Below are positions 7,742 to 16,209 of a stretch of 64,000 nucleotides of DNA, piece by piece. The position numbers and the translations under genes are program-made. The number at the start of each line of letters is the position of its first letter. The stretch's first letter is position 1. This DNA is from CAZKCI01 sp964551475 (GTDB lineage: Bacteria > Auribacterota > Erginobacteria > Erginobacterales > CAZKCI01), in NCBI GenBank assembly GCA_964551475.1, contig CAZKCI010000069.1:21719-85718 (forward strand), given 5' to 3'. Under the pieces are notes generated by a model. It was not told the DNA's origin. It saw nothing but the letters and a program-made list of their open reading frames with translations, and made no database searches.

Positions 7742-9517
7742 GTGGACAGAATCAGCAAAATAGGACTGGGATTATCGATCGGCCTTCTGATCGCCCTCTA
7801 TGCCTTCAATCTCCAGCAGGCGAAAAAGAACAAGGAAACCGGTCCGGTTGCGGGACCGTCGCCTTTCCCGGTCAAGGAAGCGGTGATGGAAGCAAAGACC
7901 TCAGAAACAAAGGCCATAACCGAAACCAGTTCGACACCGGCCATCGAAACTCCGAACTCTCCTCCGGAGAAAGCGTTGGAATTACCGTCCGTTTCCTTCC
8001 CGCAAGGGATCGGACCGATCCGTGTGGACACGCCGCTCATGGCTGTGGATTTCCATCCCTTTGGGGGAGTGATATCGTCCGTTGTCCTCAAGAAGAATGA
8101 TAGGAACGGCATCCGAAAGCTCAAAGAAGAGTTGACCGGTGATGTCGTCCTCTTTGCCGCCCCCGAACTGGACCGTTCGGCGGGCGCGCTGCTCAGCCCC
8201 GACTTTCCCCCGGAAAAGATGGCAGTCGAGCAAAAAGATGGGCGCCTGGTCTTTTCCCGGGAGCGGAATGACGGTGTTAGATTAGTTAAAACATATTCAA
8301 TAAATGACAATAATTACACTATTGAGCTTGATGTAACTATAAATAACGGTGGTTTAACTCCTCTCGTTTTCCGGGAGGAGAAGGCCCTCCGCCTGGTCTG
8401 CGGCTCGCTCTCGCCGATCGAGAAGAAGGACGACATTCTCGGCGTGGACATCTGCACCGATCTTGGGACCATGATCAGGAAAACCGGAACGGTGGAGAAC
8501 ACGCCGGAGAAAGTGTCCTGGATGGGCCTGAAGACCAAGTACTTTGCCGCCATTATGAGGACCGATCTTGCCGCCTCCGCCTATGAAATAGCTGGTAAGA
8601 CGAAACCGGGGGCGCCGACGCCCAAGCAGGCGGTGTTAGGCTGCGCCGGGGGTCCCGCGCCCACCCAGTATGAATACCTGACCGGAATCATCGCCCTGCG
8701 CGGCGAGATCAAGCCGGGTGAGTCGGCCACTTATAAATTCACGTACTATTTTGGTCCCGCGGATTACTCTTTGCTGAAGCAGGCAGGACTGGGCTTTGAC
8801 AAGGTTCTCAACCTGGGTATGCTCGGACCCATAAGTATCGGGATCATCTGGCTCCTGGACCGTATCTACGGGATCATTGGAAGCTATGGGTGGTCTATCA
8901 TCATCATGACGATGATAGCCAAACTTGTTATCTGGCCGCTGACCCATAAAAGCTATAAGTCCATGCGGGAGATGAGCAAGCTGCAACCGCTCATGGGCGG
9001 ATTGAAAGAGAAATATAAAAACGATCCGAAGAAACTGCAGTCTGAAACAATGAAGCTGTACAAGGAGCACGGCGTGAGCCCCTGGGGCGGTTGTCTGCCG
9101 ATGCTTCTTCAGATGCCGATCCTTTTCGCTCTTTTCAACACGCTGCGTAATACGATCATGCTCCGCAAAGCCCCATTCTGGATTATACCGGGCAAGTGGA
9201 TCATGGACCTCTCCGGTCCCGATGCCCTGGTCACTCTCGATCAACCGTTCCGCCTGCTTATTCTCAATATCCAGCAGATCAACCTTCTGCCCATCATCAT
9301 GGGCGCCAGTTTCTACCTGCAGCAGAAGTTGACGCCCCAGATGTCTTCGGGGAACCCGCAGAGCGACCAGCAGCAGAAGATGATGGCCGTGATGATGCCG
9401 GTGATGTTCCTCTTCATCTTCTACTCCCTTCCCGCCGGGCTGAACCTGTATTTCTTTGTCTCTACGATCACGTCGGTCATCGGCCAAAAGTTCGCGGCAC
9501 GGGTCTCAAAGAAGTAA
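7742..9517 (+). CDS. yidC: Membrane protein insertase YidC
   Basis: Inner-membrane insertase of the YidC/Oxa1/Alb3 family, 591 aa, Gram-negative type. The N-terminal TM helix (IGLGLSIGLLIALYAF) is followed by a large periplasmic domain (about residues 60-350). The conserved C-terminal five-helix core follows: YGIIGSYGWSIIIMTMIAKLVIWPLT, the cytoplasmic coiled-coil MREMSKLQPLMGGLKEKYKNDPKKL, GVSPWGGCLPMLLQMPILFALF, and LPAGLNLYFF. The start is GTG 7742, placed after a clear Shine-Dalgarno aaaaggag (7727-7734); an ATG at 7703 is in frame but lacks a site. The large periplasmic domain implies a two-membrane cell envelope. Confidence 0.95.
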   Translation: MDRISKIGLGLSIGLLIALYAFNLQQAKKNKETGPVAGPSPFPVKEAVMEAKTSETKAITETSSTPAIETPNSPPEKALELPSVSFPQGIGPIRVDTPLMAVDFHPFGGVISSVVLKKNDRNGIRKLKEELTGDVVLFAAPELDRSAGALLSPDFPPEKMAVEQKDGRLVFSRERNDGVRLVKTYSINDNNYTIELDVTINNGGLTPLVFREEKALRLVCGSLSPIEKKDDILGVDICTDLGTMIRKTGTVENTPEKVSWMGLKTKYFAAIMRTDLAASAYEIAGKTKPGAPTPKQAVLGCAGGPAPTQYEYLTGIIALRGEIKPGESATYKFTYYFGPADYSLLKQAGLGFDKVLNLGMLGPISIGIIWLLDRIYGIIGSYGWSIIIMTMIAKLVIWPLTHKSYKSMREMSKLQPLMGGLKEKYKNDPKKLQSETMKLYKEHGVSPWGGCLPMLLQMPILFALFNTLRNTIMLRKAPFWIIPGKWIMDLSGPDALVTLDQPFRLLILNIQQINLLPIIMGASFYLQQKLTPQMSSGNPQSDQQQKMMAVMMPVMFLFIFYSLPAGLNLYFFVSTITSVIGQKFAARVSKK

Positions 9518-9534
9518 ATCTCCGGAAGCATTCC

Positions 9535-9709
9535 GGTAACCTCAGGCTTTAGCCTACGGTTATCCGACCGGTAGCCGCAGGCTTTTAGCCTGCGTTTATC
9601 CGATTGGCCCAGCAATCCCCGATCATTCGGTAATCAGATGCCTCTGTCTTCTGATTTCTAGTTATGCTGTGCCGGCATGGCAATCACGCAGGCTAAAGCC
9701 TGCGGCTAC
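9535..9709. repeat. REP-like palindromes of the GTAGCCGCAGG type
   Basis: Three copies lie between yidC and mnmE: gtaacctcaggctttagcct (from 9536, degenerate), gtagccgcaggcttttagcc (9571-9594) and an inverted copy at 9687-9709. Each starts with a GTAG-type head followed by a short GC hairpin (GCAGGCTTTAGCCTGC), the architecture of REP elements. The second and third form an inverted pair. Confidence 0.75.
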
Positions 9710-9726
9710 CGCTATATTAGCCCCTC

Positions 9727-11112
9727 ATGATCTCCTCCCTCCGTGATACCATAGTCGCGATGGCCACCCCTCCCGGCGAATCGGCGATCGGTATCGTCAG
9801 GCTCTCCGGAAATAAGACACTGAAGATCATTAAAGAATGTTTCCGTCCGTCCGGGACAAGGGCTTTATCCTCGCTGAAGACGGGATTTCAGTATCGGGGA
9901 TGGATTGTTGATAAGAAGGGGAAAATCGACGATGTGATGATCGTGATGAGGAAGAAACCCCGAAGCTACACCGGTGAAGACACGGTCGAGGTATATGGAC
10001 ACGGCGGAAACCTGGTTCTCGGGAGGATTCTCGCGCTCTTGCGGAAGAAAGGCGCCCGGATCGCTGAGCCGGGAGAGTTCACCAGGCGGGCTTTTCTCAA
10101 CGGCAAGATGAGCCTGAGCCAGGCCGAGGCGGTCGCCTGGCTGATTCAATCGAGTTCAGAGAAAGAAGCTTCGCTTGCCCTGCGGCAGATGGATGGAGAT
10201 CTCGAGGAGCGCATCGCATCGGTAAAGGGAGGGCTTATCCACATATTATCAACACTGGAAGCAACGATCGATTTTGAAGATTTCGAAAATGGTATTTATT
10301 CCGATAAACGGTTGATCGAAATGATCAAGGCTTGCCTGCGAAAAATCAGATCCCTGGTCTCCGAGGCGGAGAACGGTCTCGCCATCCGTAGGGGGCCGAA
10401 GGTGGTCATAGCCGGAAAGCCGAATGTGGGAAAGTCCAGCATCTTCAACCGTCTGGCCGGGAAACCCCGGGCTATCGTCTCACCTTATCCTGGAACGACT
10501 AGAGACACGATCGAGGAGACGATCAAGATCGGAGAAATACCGGTAACTATCATCGACACGGCCGGAGTCAGGAAAACGAAAAGAACGGTTGAAGCTGAAG
10601 GCGTGAGGAGAGCGAAAGAAAAAATCCACGAATCCGACCTGGTTCTGGCCGTCCTCGACCGGGGTGTCGATTTAGACGCTGACGATATCGGGCTGCTGAA
10701 GGAGATCGGAGACAAGAAAGCGATCATAGTTATCAACAAGAGCGATCTTCCGTCCCGGATGAAGAGAGGGAGATGGGATAGTCTGATCAAGGGAAGGAAA
10801 TCGATCGCTGTTTCGGCCAGAGATAATGCGGGGATCTTTGAGCTGGAAGAGGAGATAGGGGAAGCGATCCGTTCGGAGCTGGATCTCGGCCATGGAACGG
10901 GAATTTGGGTGAGCGCGAGAAGGGAGGATATGCTGAAAGGAGCGGAGGCGCTGCTGGAGAGATCAGTCCAGGGGATCGGGAAGAAATATTCTCCGGAATT
11001 TATCGCCATGGATTTGAAGAATGCGTTGGACCTGGTTCTCGATGTCAGGGGAGAAAGATACAGCGACGAGATCCTCGACGAGATCTTCTCCCGATTCTGT
11101 GTCGGTAAATAA
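9727..11112 (+). CDS. mnmE: tRNA modification GTPase MnmE (TrmE)
   Basis: 461-aa GTPase that with MnmG makes cmnm5U/nm5U at tRNA wobble position 34. The N-terminal tetrahydrofolate-binding domain starts DTIVAMATPPGESAIGIVRLSG. The central helical domain carries the GTPase with G1 AGKPNVGKSS (about residue 229), G3 DTAG and G4 NKSD. The C-terminal CVGK corresponds to the conserved CxGK motif. Length matches the family. It follows yidC and precedes parS-parAB, a typical origin-proximal order. The ATG at 9727 follows a REP repeat, with little Shine-Dalgarno signal. Confidence 0.96.
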   Translation: MISSLRDTIVAMATPPGESAIGIVRLSGNKTLKIIKECFRPSGTRALSSLKTGFQYRGWIVDKKGKIDDVMIVMRKKPRSYTGEDTVEVYGHGGNLVLGRILALLRKKGARIAEPGEFTRRAFLNGKMSLSQAEAVAWLIQSSSEKEASLALRQMDGDLEERIASVKGGLIHILSTLEATIDFEDFENGIYSDKRLIEMIKACLRKIRSLVSEAENGLAIRRGPKVVIAGKPNVGKSSIFNRLAGKPRAIVSPYPGTTRDTIEETIKIGEIPVTIIDTAGVRKTKRTVEAEGVRRAKEKIHESDLVLAVLDRGVDLDADDIGLLKEIGDKKAIIVINKSDLPSRMKRGRWDSLIKGRKSIAVSARDNAGIFELEEEIGEAIRSELDLGHGTGIWVSARREDMLKGAEALLERSVQGIGKKYSPEFIAMDLKNALDLVLDVRGERYSDEILDEIFSRFCVGK

Positions 11113-11113
11113 G

Positions 11114-11129
11114 TGTTCCACGTGGAACA
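11114..11129. promoter_or_regulatory. parS: parS centromere-like site
   Basis: The perfect 16-bp palindrome TGTTCCACGTGGAACA begins two bases after the mnmE stop. It matches the conserved chromosomal parS consensus (TGTTNCACGTGNAACA) bound by ParB, and parA and parB lie immediately downstream. Confidence 0.9.
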
Positions 11130-11130
11130 T

Positions 11131-11175
11131 CATTTGTCTGACCGATGCTGTTTCGCAGCATAGGTCAGACAAATG
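11131..11175. terminator. Long hairpin after mnmE/parS
   Basis: Arms catttgtctgaccgatgctg (11131-11150) and cagcataggtcagacaaatg (11156-11175) form a 20-bp stem with one mismatch and a 5-nt loop (tttcg). It could terminate mnmE transcription, though no T-run follows, or be a palindromic repeat insertion. Confidence 0.5.
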
Positions 11176-11255
11176 ATTGAATCGTTCGCCAAATTTTACT
11201 TGCCATTCCGAGTAAATTCTCTTACTCTCATCGGAAAATCCGGGATAGTTAAACC

Positions 11256-11296
11256 ATCATTTACCCGGATTTTTCCTAAAAATCCGGGTAAATGAT
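11256..11296 (+). promoter_or_regulatory. Perfect 19-bp-stem hairpin abutting the parA start codon
   Basis: Arms atcatttacccggattttt (11256-11274) and the exact complement (11278-11296) flank a 3-nt loop. The right arm ends at the base before the parA ATG at 11297, and no separate Shine-Dalgarno is visible. It may be an operator for ParA/ParB autoregulation or an mRNA structure controlling translation initiation. Confidence 0.6.
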
Positions 11297-12079
11297 ATGC
11301 CGAAGATAATCGCGGTCGCCAATCAAAAGGGCGGTGTCGGCAAGACGACCACCTGCATCAACCTCGCCGCCGCCCTGGGAAGAAACGGTTTCGCCAGTCT
11401 GGTCATAGACCTGGATCCCCAGGCCAATGCCACCAGCGGCCTGGGATTCGACAAGAAGTCACTGAAATCGAGCATCTATAATGTTCTCATCGGTGAGTCG
11501 AAAATCGCGGAGACCATTTTAGAAACCCCATTTCTCAACCTTCACCTTGTCCCATCCCACCCAGATCTGACCGGGGCTGAGGTCGAACTTATAAATATGC
11601 TCGGGAGGGAGTATCGCCTCCAGGAAGCGATCAATGAGATTATCAACAGGTATCCCTTTATCATAATCGATTGCCCACCATCGCTTAACATACTGACAGT
11701 CAACGCGATGGTCTGCGCCAATTACATGCTTCTTCCCATCCAGTGCGAGTATTATGCGCTGGAGGGGATCGCCCAACTGATGAAAGTGATGGACCTCGTC
11801 CGCGACCGTCTAAACCCGAGGCTCAAGATAGGCGGAATCCTGATGACCATGTATGATCGCCGGCTCAACCTATCGGTCCAGGTGATAGAGGAAGTGAAGA
11901 AGCATTTCAAGGACAAGGTCTACAAAACGATGATACCGAGAAATACGCGTCTGGGCGAGGCGCCGTCCTTCGGCCAGCCTGTTCTCTATTACGCTTCATC
12001 CTCATCTGGAGCGATCAGCTATTCACAGCTGGCCCAGGAGATAATCGAATTAGGCCACCGGGAGACATTGAACCCATGA
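11297..12079 (+). CDS. parA: Chromosome partitioning ATPase ParA (Soj)
   Basis: Deviant Walker-A ATPase, 260 aa. MPKIIAVANQKGGVGKTTTCINLAAALG holds the P-loop with its signature lysine; FIIIDCPPSLN holds Walker A' and the switch II region. The motif VIDLDPQANATSGLG is diagnostic of chromosomal ParA/Soj. It moves and segregates ParB-parS complexes over the nucleoid. Its stop overlaps the parB start (ATGA), and parS lies about 170 bp upstream. A 19-bp hairpin directly abuts the start codon. Confidence 0.96.
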   Translation: MPKIIAVANQKGGVGKTTTCINLAAALGRNGFASLVIDLDPQANATSGLGFDKKSLKSSIYNVLIGESKIAETILETPFLNLHLVPSHPDLTGAEVELINMLGREYRLQEAINEIINRYPFIIIDCPPSLNILTVNAMVCANYMLLPIQCEYYALEGIAQLMKVMDLVRDRLNPRLKIGGILMTMYDRRLNLSVQVIEEVKKHFKDKVYKTMIPRNTRLGEAPSFGQPVLYYASSSSGAISYSQLAQEIIELGHRETLNP

Positions 12080-12927
12080 AGAAACTTGCACTGGGAAAAG
12101 GGCTCGATGCGCTTATCGGTCCGGAATCAAAAATTTCCGGAAGGAGCGCCGAGGTCATGATCGTCCCTCTATCCAGGATAGAGAGAAGCGAATATCAGCC
12201 GCGCAAAAAGTTTGAACCCAAAGCGCTGCAAGATCTTAAGCAATCGATCAAGGAGAAGGGCGTCATCCAGCCTATTCTCCTCCGCAAGTCCGGCGCCGGC
12301 TTTCAGCTCATAGCCGGAGAGAGAAGAGTGCGGGCAGCGATCGAGCTGGGACTAAAAGAAATCCCGGCCCTGGTCAAGGAGATCGATAGGGGCGAGGACA
12401 TACTGGAAATCTCGCTGATCGAAAATATCCAGAGGGAGGATCTCAACCCACTGGAGAAAGCCCGGGGATACAGGAGGCTCGTCGACGAATTCGGCCTCAG
12501 CCAGGAGCAGGTCGCCGCAAAAGTGTCCAAGGACCGCGCTACCGTAGCCAATACGATGCGGATTCTGGAGCTCGAGGAAGAGATCAAGTCCATGATCGAG
12601 GACGGGAAGATCAATTTTGGCCAGGCCAGGGCTCTGCTTGCCATCTCGTCCGGCGAGAAGAGGATGGAGCTGGCGAAGATGGCATCCGCCCATGATCTTT
12701 CCGTGCGGGAGATAGAGAAGATCGCCCAGGGCGTCAAGGGCGCGAGGAGGAGGGAGCGACGCCAGGTTGAGAAGGATGTCCACGTCCTGGAGATGGAAAG
12801 CCGACTGAGGGAGGTCTTGAAGACCAAGGTGGTCATACGGACGAACAGAAGGAAAAAAGGCGTGATCGAGATAGAATACTACTCGCTGGAAGATTTTGAG
12901 CGGATTTCCTCAATATTATTGTCTTAG
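12076..12927 (+). CDS. parB: Chromosome partitioning protein ParB (Spo0J)
   Basis: parS-binding CTPase clamp, 283 aa. The N-terminus LALGKGLDALIG is the ParA-interacting peptide. The CTP-binding domain includes the GERRVRAAIELG box and ENIQREDLNPLEKARGY. The HTH region (LSQEQVAAKVSKDRATVANTMRIL) and a C-terminal dimerisation segment follow. It is translationally coupled to parA by the ATGA overlap at 12076-12079. The nearby parS palindrome supports a chromosomal segregation role. Confidence 0.96.
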   Translation: MKKLALGKGLDALIGPESKISGRSAEVMIVPLSRIERSEYQPRKKFEPKALQDLKQSIKEKGVIQPILLRKSGAGFQLIAGERRVRAAIELGLKEIPALVKEIDRGEDILEISLIENIQREDLNPLEKARGYRRLVDEFGLSQEQVAAKVSKDRATVANTMRILELEEEIKSMIEDGKINFGQARALLAISSGEKRMELAKMASAHDLSVREIEKIAQGVKGARRRERRQVEKDVHVLEMESRLREVLKTKVVIRTNRRKKGVIEIEYYSLEDFERISSILLS

Positions 12928-12951
12928 CCCCGGATGGAACTGTAGCAATAA

Positions 12952-12977
12952 TATACTATTGTATACAATAGTATAAT
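12952..12977 (+). promoter_or_regulatory. 24-bp perfect palindrome overlapping a -10 element before the V-ATPase genes
   Basis: TATACTATTGTA followed by its exact complement forms a 24-bp palindrome at 12952-12975. Its right end runs into TATAAT (12972-12977), a perfect -10 hexamer 25 bp before the first V-ATPase gene. No convincing -35 is seen. The arrangement suggests a repressor or activator operator on the V-ATPase promoter. Confidence 0.5.
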
Positions 12978-13002
12978 CGCGCATAGACACCCATACTTCT
13001 GG

Positions 13003-13323
13003 ATGCAGGTTGATATGAAGATTGAAGAAGACATCATCAACATCGAAGAAGGAGCGGATAAGATAGTGGCCGAGGGAAAAACCGATGCGCAACGGATCTC
13101 CGCCGGCCTGGATGAGCAGAAAGAGAAGATCGAGGCGGAATTCGAATCAAAGTTCAGTTCGGAATCGGCCAGTCTGAAAAAGCGCTATGAGGACAGGCTG
13201 GCTCGAGAGCTCGCGGAAGCGGCAATGGATAGCAAGCGGGATGAAGAGTCGGCCGAGAAGCGCGCCCGAGCGGTCAGGGACACTCTGGTCCGGAAGATCG
13301 TGGAGAGCTATCGTAAGCAATAA
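13003..13323 (+). CDS. ntpF: V-type ATPase peripheral stalk subunit (G/H, NtpF-like)
   Basis: 106-aa, highly charged, wholly coiled-coil protein (for example EEGADKIVAEGKTDAQRISAGLDEQKEKIEAEFE) that fits the EG-type stator stalk partner of subunit E. It has no membrane segment. Being the first gene of the cluster and directly before subunit I matches NtpF in Enterococcus hirae. The start may be Met1 (13003) or Met5 (13015, better spaced from 'gcagg'). Sequence alone would only indicate a coiled coil; the assignment depends on gene order. Confidence 0.8.
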   Translation: MQVDMKIEEDIINIEEGADKIVAEGKTDAQRISAGLDEQKEKIEAEFESKFSSESASLKKRYEDRLARELAEAAMDSKRDEESAEKRARAVRDTLVRKIVESYRKQ

Positions 13324-13341
13324 TCATCACATCCGCTCGAC

Positions 13342-15399
13342 ATGGCCATCGAGAAACTGAAAAAGCTGACCATCCTTTTCCCCGCCGGCGAGAGCGCTCG
13401 TCTGGAGGCCTGGCTTTACCGCCGGTCGGCGATCCATCTCACCAGGGAAGAGATCGCCGACGACTCTCTCAAGGCGCGTCTGCGCCCTCTCCGCGCCGGC
13501 GATCACAATGCCGCCGGCTCGCTCGCCGTGGTTAGGGAGGTGCAGGGAGAATTCGAGCGCCTCAAGGGCAAAAAGGCCAACTTCATCGATTCCATGCTCC
13601 CGGTCAAGACCGTCGCCAGCTCAGACGAGATGGAGCGGACGGTGAAGGAAAACGACTTCGAGGCGATACGGGACCACCTCCGCGTCCGCAGGGAGAAGTT
13701 CCATGAGAAAGAGAGCGACCTCAGGGATCTCAAGAGCGAGCGCGCCGCTCTCGCCACTTTCGCCTCGCTCCGTTCGCCGCTGAGAAAGCTCAAAAACCTG
13801 CGGCGGACATTTTTGGTCTTCGCCGAAGGAACGGAAGAAAGGCTTCGCCGTTTGGAAGACGATGGGGAGGCCGGTAAAATCTTTTCCTGGGAACTTGTCG
13901 GCAAGGGCGGAAGGTCGGCGACCATCGCGGCGGGAGGGGATCGAACGGACATCTCGTCCTGCCTGGACATCCTGAAGGCGTCGGGATTCCGCATCCTCGA
14001 CTATCCCTCCGCTGACGGGGTTGCGGCGGAGAGGATTCGGGAGATCGAAAAGGAAGAAATGACCGGGGCGGAGGAGGCGGGCGCCCTCAGGGAGGAATTG
14101 CTCGAACAGCTGCCGGACCGCCTGGAGAGAGCGCTTCGCCTCGCCCGGGGCTATTGGGAAAGCGGCCAGAAGAGGGAGGAGAACGCCCAGAAGATCCTCT
14201 CCGCCCGGAGGATCGGGATCCTCCGCGGCTACGTCCGCGCCGATGAGGCCGAGAAGATCGCGGACGAGATGGAGGCTCAGTTCCCGGGCGTCGGGATAGC
14301 GGTCGCCGATCCCGAGACGACCGAAACGGTGCCGGTTTCCCTGACCTCCTCGCGCCTCTTCCGGCCCGGCCGCCTCCTGGTCAGCATGTTCGGCCTGCCC
14401 AACTACTTTTCCCTCGATCCGACACCCTACCTGATGTTTGTCTTTCTGGCCTTTTTCGGGATCTGCTTTGCCGACGTCGTCTACGGCCTTCTTCTCGCCT
14501 GGATCGGCTGGAAGCTGATGAAGAGATACGAGGGGCAGGAAAGCCTCCGGGAGTTTTTCCGCCTCTTCCTCTACTGCGGCGTCAGCAGCGTGGTCTTCGG
14601 CGTCGTCACCGGGTCCTGGGCGGCGGACATCTACAACCCGGATTATCTGGGGGCCGACAACATCCTCCTGCGCTTCGTGCGCAAGACCACCCTCCTGGAC
14701 ATGCTGGCCAAGCCGCTCATCGCCCTGATCGCCGCCCTCGCCCTGGGCGTGATGAACCAGTTTTACGGGATCCTGATGCGGGTGATCACCAACGTCCGCC
14801 AGAAGAACTGGGCCGGGGCGCTCTACGACGGCGTTTTCTGGCTCGTCTACCTCGCCGGCCTCCTCCTCTTCGCTCTCTCCTCTCTCATCGGCTTCGGCGG
14901 ATCCTTCCTCCCCCGGCTCTCGCTGGCCGCGGTCGGCCTCTCCGCCGTGGGGCTCATCCTCACCCAGGGCCGGGACCAGCCGACCCGGGGGGGAAAGCTC
15001 GCCTTCGGCCTGATCAGCCTCTACGGGATCGTCGGCGGCTACGGGACCACCTCCTTCATCGGGGACGTCCTCTCCTACTCCCGCCTCCTCGCCCTCGGTC
15101 TCAACACCTACATCGTCGGGATGTCCTTCAACATCATCGCCCGCATCATCCCCCAGATCCTGATGAGCGTCATGCCCTTCCTGAAATCGATACTCTCCCA
15201 ACCGGTCGTCTCGGGAATAATCATCGCCGCCGTGATGGTGGCCGGCCATCTCTTCAACTTCTTCATGTCCATCATGTCCGCCTTCGTCCACTCGGCCCGT
15301 CTCATCCTGCTCGAGTTCTTCGGCCGCTTCTACCAGGGCGACGCCAAGGAGTTTCAGCCCCACGGCTTCTGGAGCGAGACGGTGGAGCTGAGACGATGA
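13342..15399 (+). CDS. ntpI: V-type ATPase subunit I (stator a subunit)
   Basis: 685-aa subunit forming the ion half-channels and stator. The N-terminal half (about 1-330) is soluble, alpha/beta and coiled-coil (DFEAIRDHLRVRREKFHEKESDLRDLKSERAAL). The C-terminal half has about seven to eight TM helices, including YLMFVFLAFFGICFADVVYGLLL, the glycine-rich LALGVMNQFYGILMRV, YGTTSFIGDVLSYSRLLALGLNT and FNFFMSIMSAFVHSARLILLEFFGRFY. DVLSYSRL and the last-helix SARLxxLEFF motif are family hallmarks, with the Arg thought essential for ion transfer. It lies 18 bp after ntpF and precedes ntpK after a 282-bp spacer. Confidence 0.95.
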   Translation: MAIEKLKKLTILFPAGESARLEAWLYRRSAIHLTREEIADDSLKARLRPLRAGDHNAAGSLAVVREVQGEFERLKGKKANFIDSMLPVKTVASSDEMERTVKENDFEAIRDHLRVRREKFHEKESDLRDLKSERAALATFASLRSPLRKLKNLRRTFLVFAEGTEERLRRLEDDGEAGKIFSWELVGKGGRSATIAAGGDRTDISSCLDILKASGFRILDYPSADGVAAERIREIEKEEMTGAEEAGALREELLEQLPDRLERALRLARGYWESGQKREENAQKILSARRIGILRGYVRADEAEKIADEMEAQFPGVGIAVADPETTETVPVSLTSSRLFRPGRLLVSMFGLPNYFSLDPTPYLMFVFLAFFGICFADVVYGLLLAWIGWKLMKRYEGQESLREFFRLFLYCGVSSVVFGVVTGSWAADIYNPDYLGADNILLRFVRKTTLLDMLAKPLIALIAALALGVMNQFYGILMRVITNVRQKNWAGALYDGVFWLVYLAGLLLFALSSLIGFGGSFLPRLSLAAVGLSAVGLILTQGRDQPTRGGKLAFGLISLYGIVGGYGTTSFIGDVLSYSRLLALGLNTYIVGMSFNIIARIIPQILMSVMPFLKSILSQPVVSGIIIAAVMVAGHLFNFFMSIMSAFVHSARLILLEFFGRFYQGDAKEFQPHGFWSETVELRR

Positions 15400-15426
15400 A
15401 CCCAACCTGGCCCGGCGGGAGGTTTT

Positions 15427-15531
15427 CCGCGAATTTTCACGCTGGCGCGCCGTTCCGGCCGTCGTAGCCAAAGCTACTTTGGCGGAGTCGGCAGCGCTAT
15501 AGCGCGCAGGCAGGAATGATCACGAATGGAT
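15427..15531. repeat. Copy 1 of a ~105-bp intergenic repeat
   Basis: The segment starting ccgcgaattttcacgctggc shares about 90 percent of its bases with 54974-55078. It contains the hairpin gtagccaaagctac and the block gagtcggcagcgctatagcg. It occupies the spacer between ntpI and ntpK, inside an otherwise tightly packed operon. There are no coding signals. Confidence 0.75.
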
Positions 15532-15681
15532 GGGGTGGTTGCAGTTCCGAGAGGAGGCAGGACGAGACCGCCGAAGCCGTCTGAGATTTGAAATCTCAAA
15601 TTTGAAATCCGGCAAGATGACCCCGCCCAGCGGGGCCATGCCGTAAACGCACCACTCGTTACCACGATGGAAGGAGGAGAT

Positions 15682-16209
15682 ATGTTCGAGTTCATCCGTC
15701 AGATCTTTATCGAGACCGGCGTCGGCCTGGCCATCCTGGGAGCCGCGGTCGTCACCATGCTGGGCGGCGTGGGGAGCGCCAAGGGGATCCGGATCGCCGC
15801 CTCCCAGGCGGCCGGGGTGCTCTCCGAACAGCCCGATCTCTTCGGAAAGCTCCTGGTCCTGATCGCGCTCCCGGGGACCCAAGGCTTCTATTCCTTCATC
15901 TGCGCGATCATGATCGCGCTCCGCTGCGGCTTTATCGCGGGAAAGGTGACCATCCAGCCCCTGGTGGGGGCGGGGATCTTCTTCATCGGTCTTTGCACCG
16001 GCATCGTTGAATGGAGGAGCGCCGTCATCCAGGGAGAGACCTCGGCGGCGGCGATCAACCTGGTCGCCAAGAAGCCGGACGAGTCCGGCCGGGCCATCCT
16101 CCTGCCCGCCCTGGTCGAGACCTACGCGGTAATCGCGCTCCTGGCCGCGATCCTCCTGATCATCTGGATCACCGCTCCCGAGCTCACGATCCTCTCCGCG
16201 GCGAAATGA
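15682..16209 (+). CDS. ntpK: V-type ATPase subunit K (rotor ring proteolipid)
   Basis: 175-aa four-helix rotor protein (two fused hairpins). It has GSAKGIRIAASQAAGVL after TM1, LPGTQGFYSFICAIMIAL in TM2, VIQGETSAAAINLVAKKP in the loop and ALVETYAVIALLAAIL in TM4. The Leu/Thr/Gln of the LPGTQG motif, the Gln of the QG motif and the Glu of the VETYA motif correspond to the Na+ ligands of E. hirae NtpK. The ring is therefore predicted to carry Na+. Start ATG 15682 follows a strong aaggagga. Its stop overlaps the subunit E start (ATGA). Confidence 0.95.
   Translation: MFEFIRQIFIETGVGLAILGAAVVTMLGGVGSAKGIRIAASQAAGVLSEQPDLFGKLLVLIALPGTQGFYSFICAIMIALRCGFIAGKVTIQPLVGAGIFFIGLCTGIVEWRSAVIQGETSAAAINLVAKKPDESGRAILLPALVETYAVIALLAAILLIIWITAPELTILSAAK

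Noticed and set aside
13621..15471. Long open frame on the minus strand opposite ntpI (616 codons), and similar long frames opposite gyrA, gyrB, ntpC, ntpA, ntpB, the symporter, the C25 peptidase and glmS
   Set aside because: High-GC coding DNA leaves few stop codons on the opposite strand. The products are low-complexity (Glu/Asp/Gly/His-rich), with no recognisable domain, while the sense-strand genes are certain.
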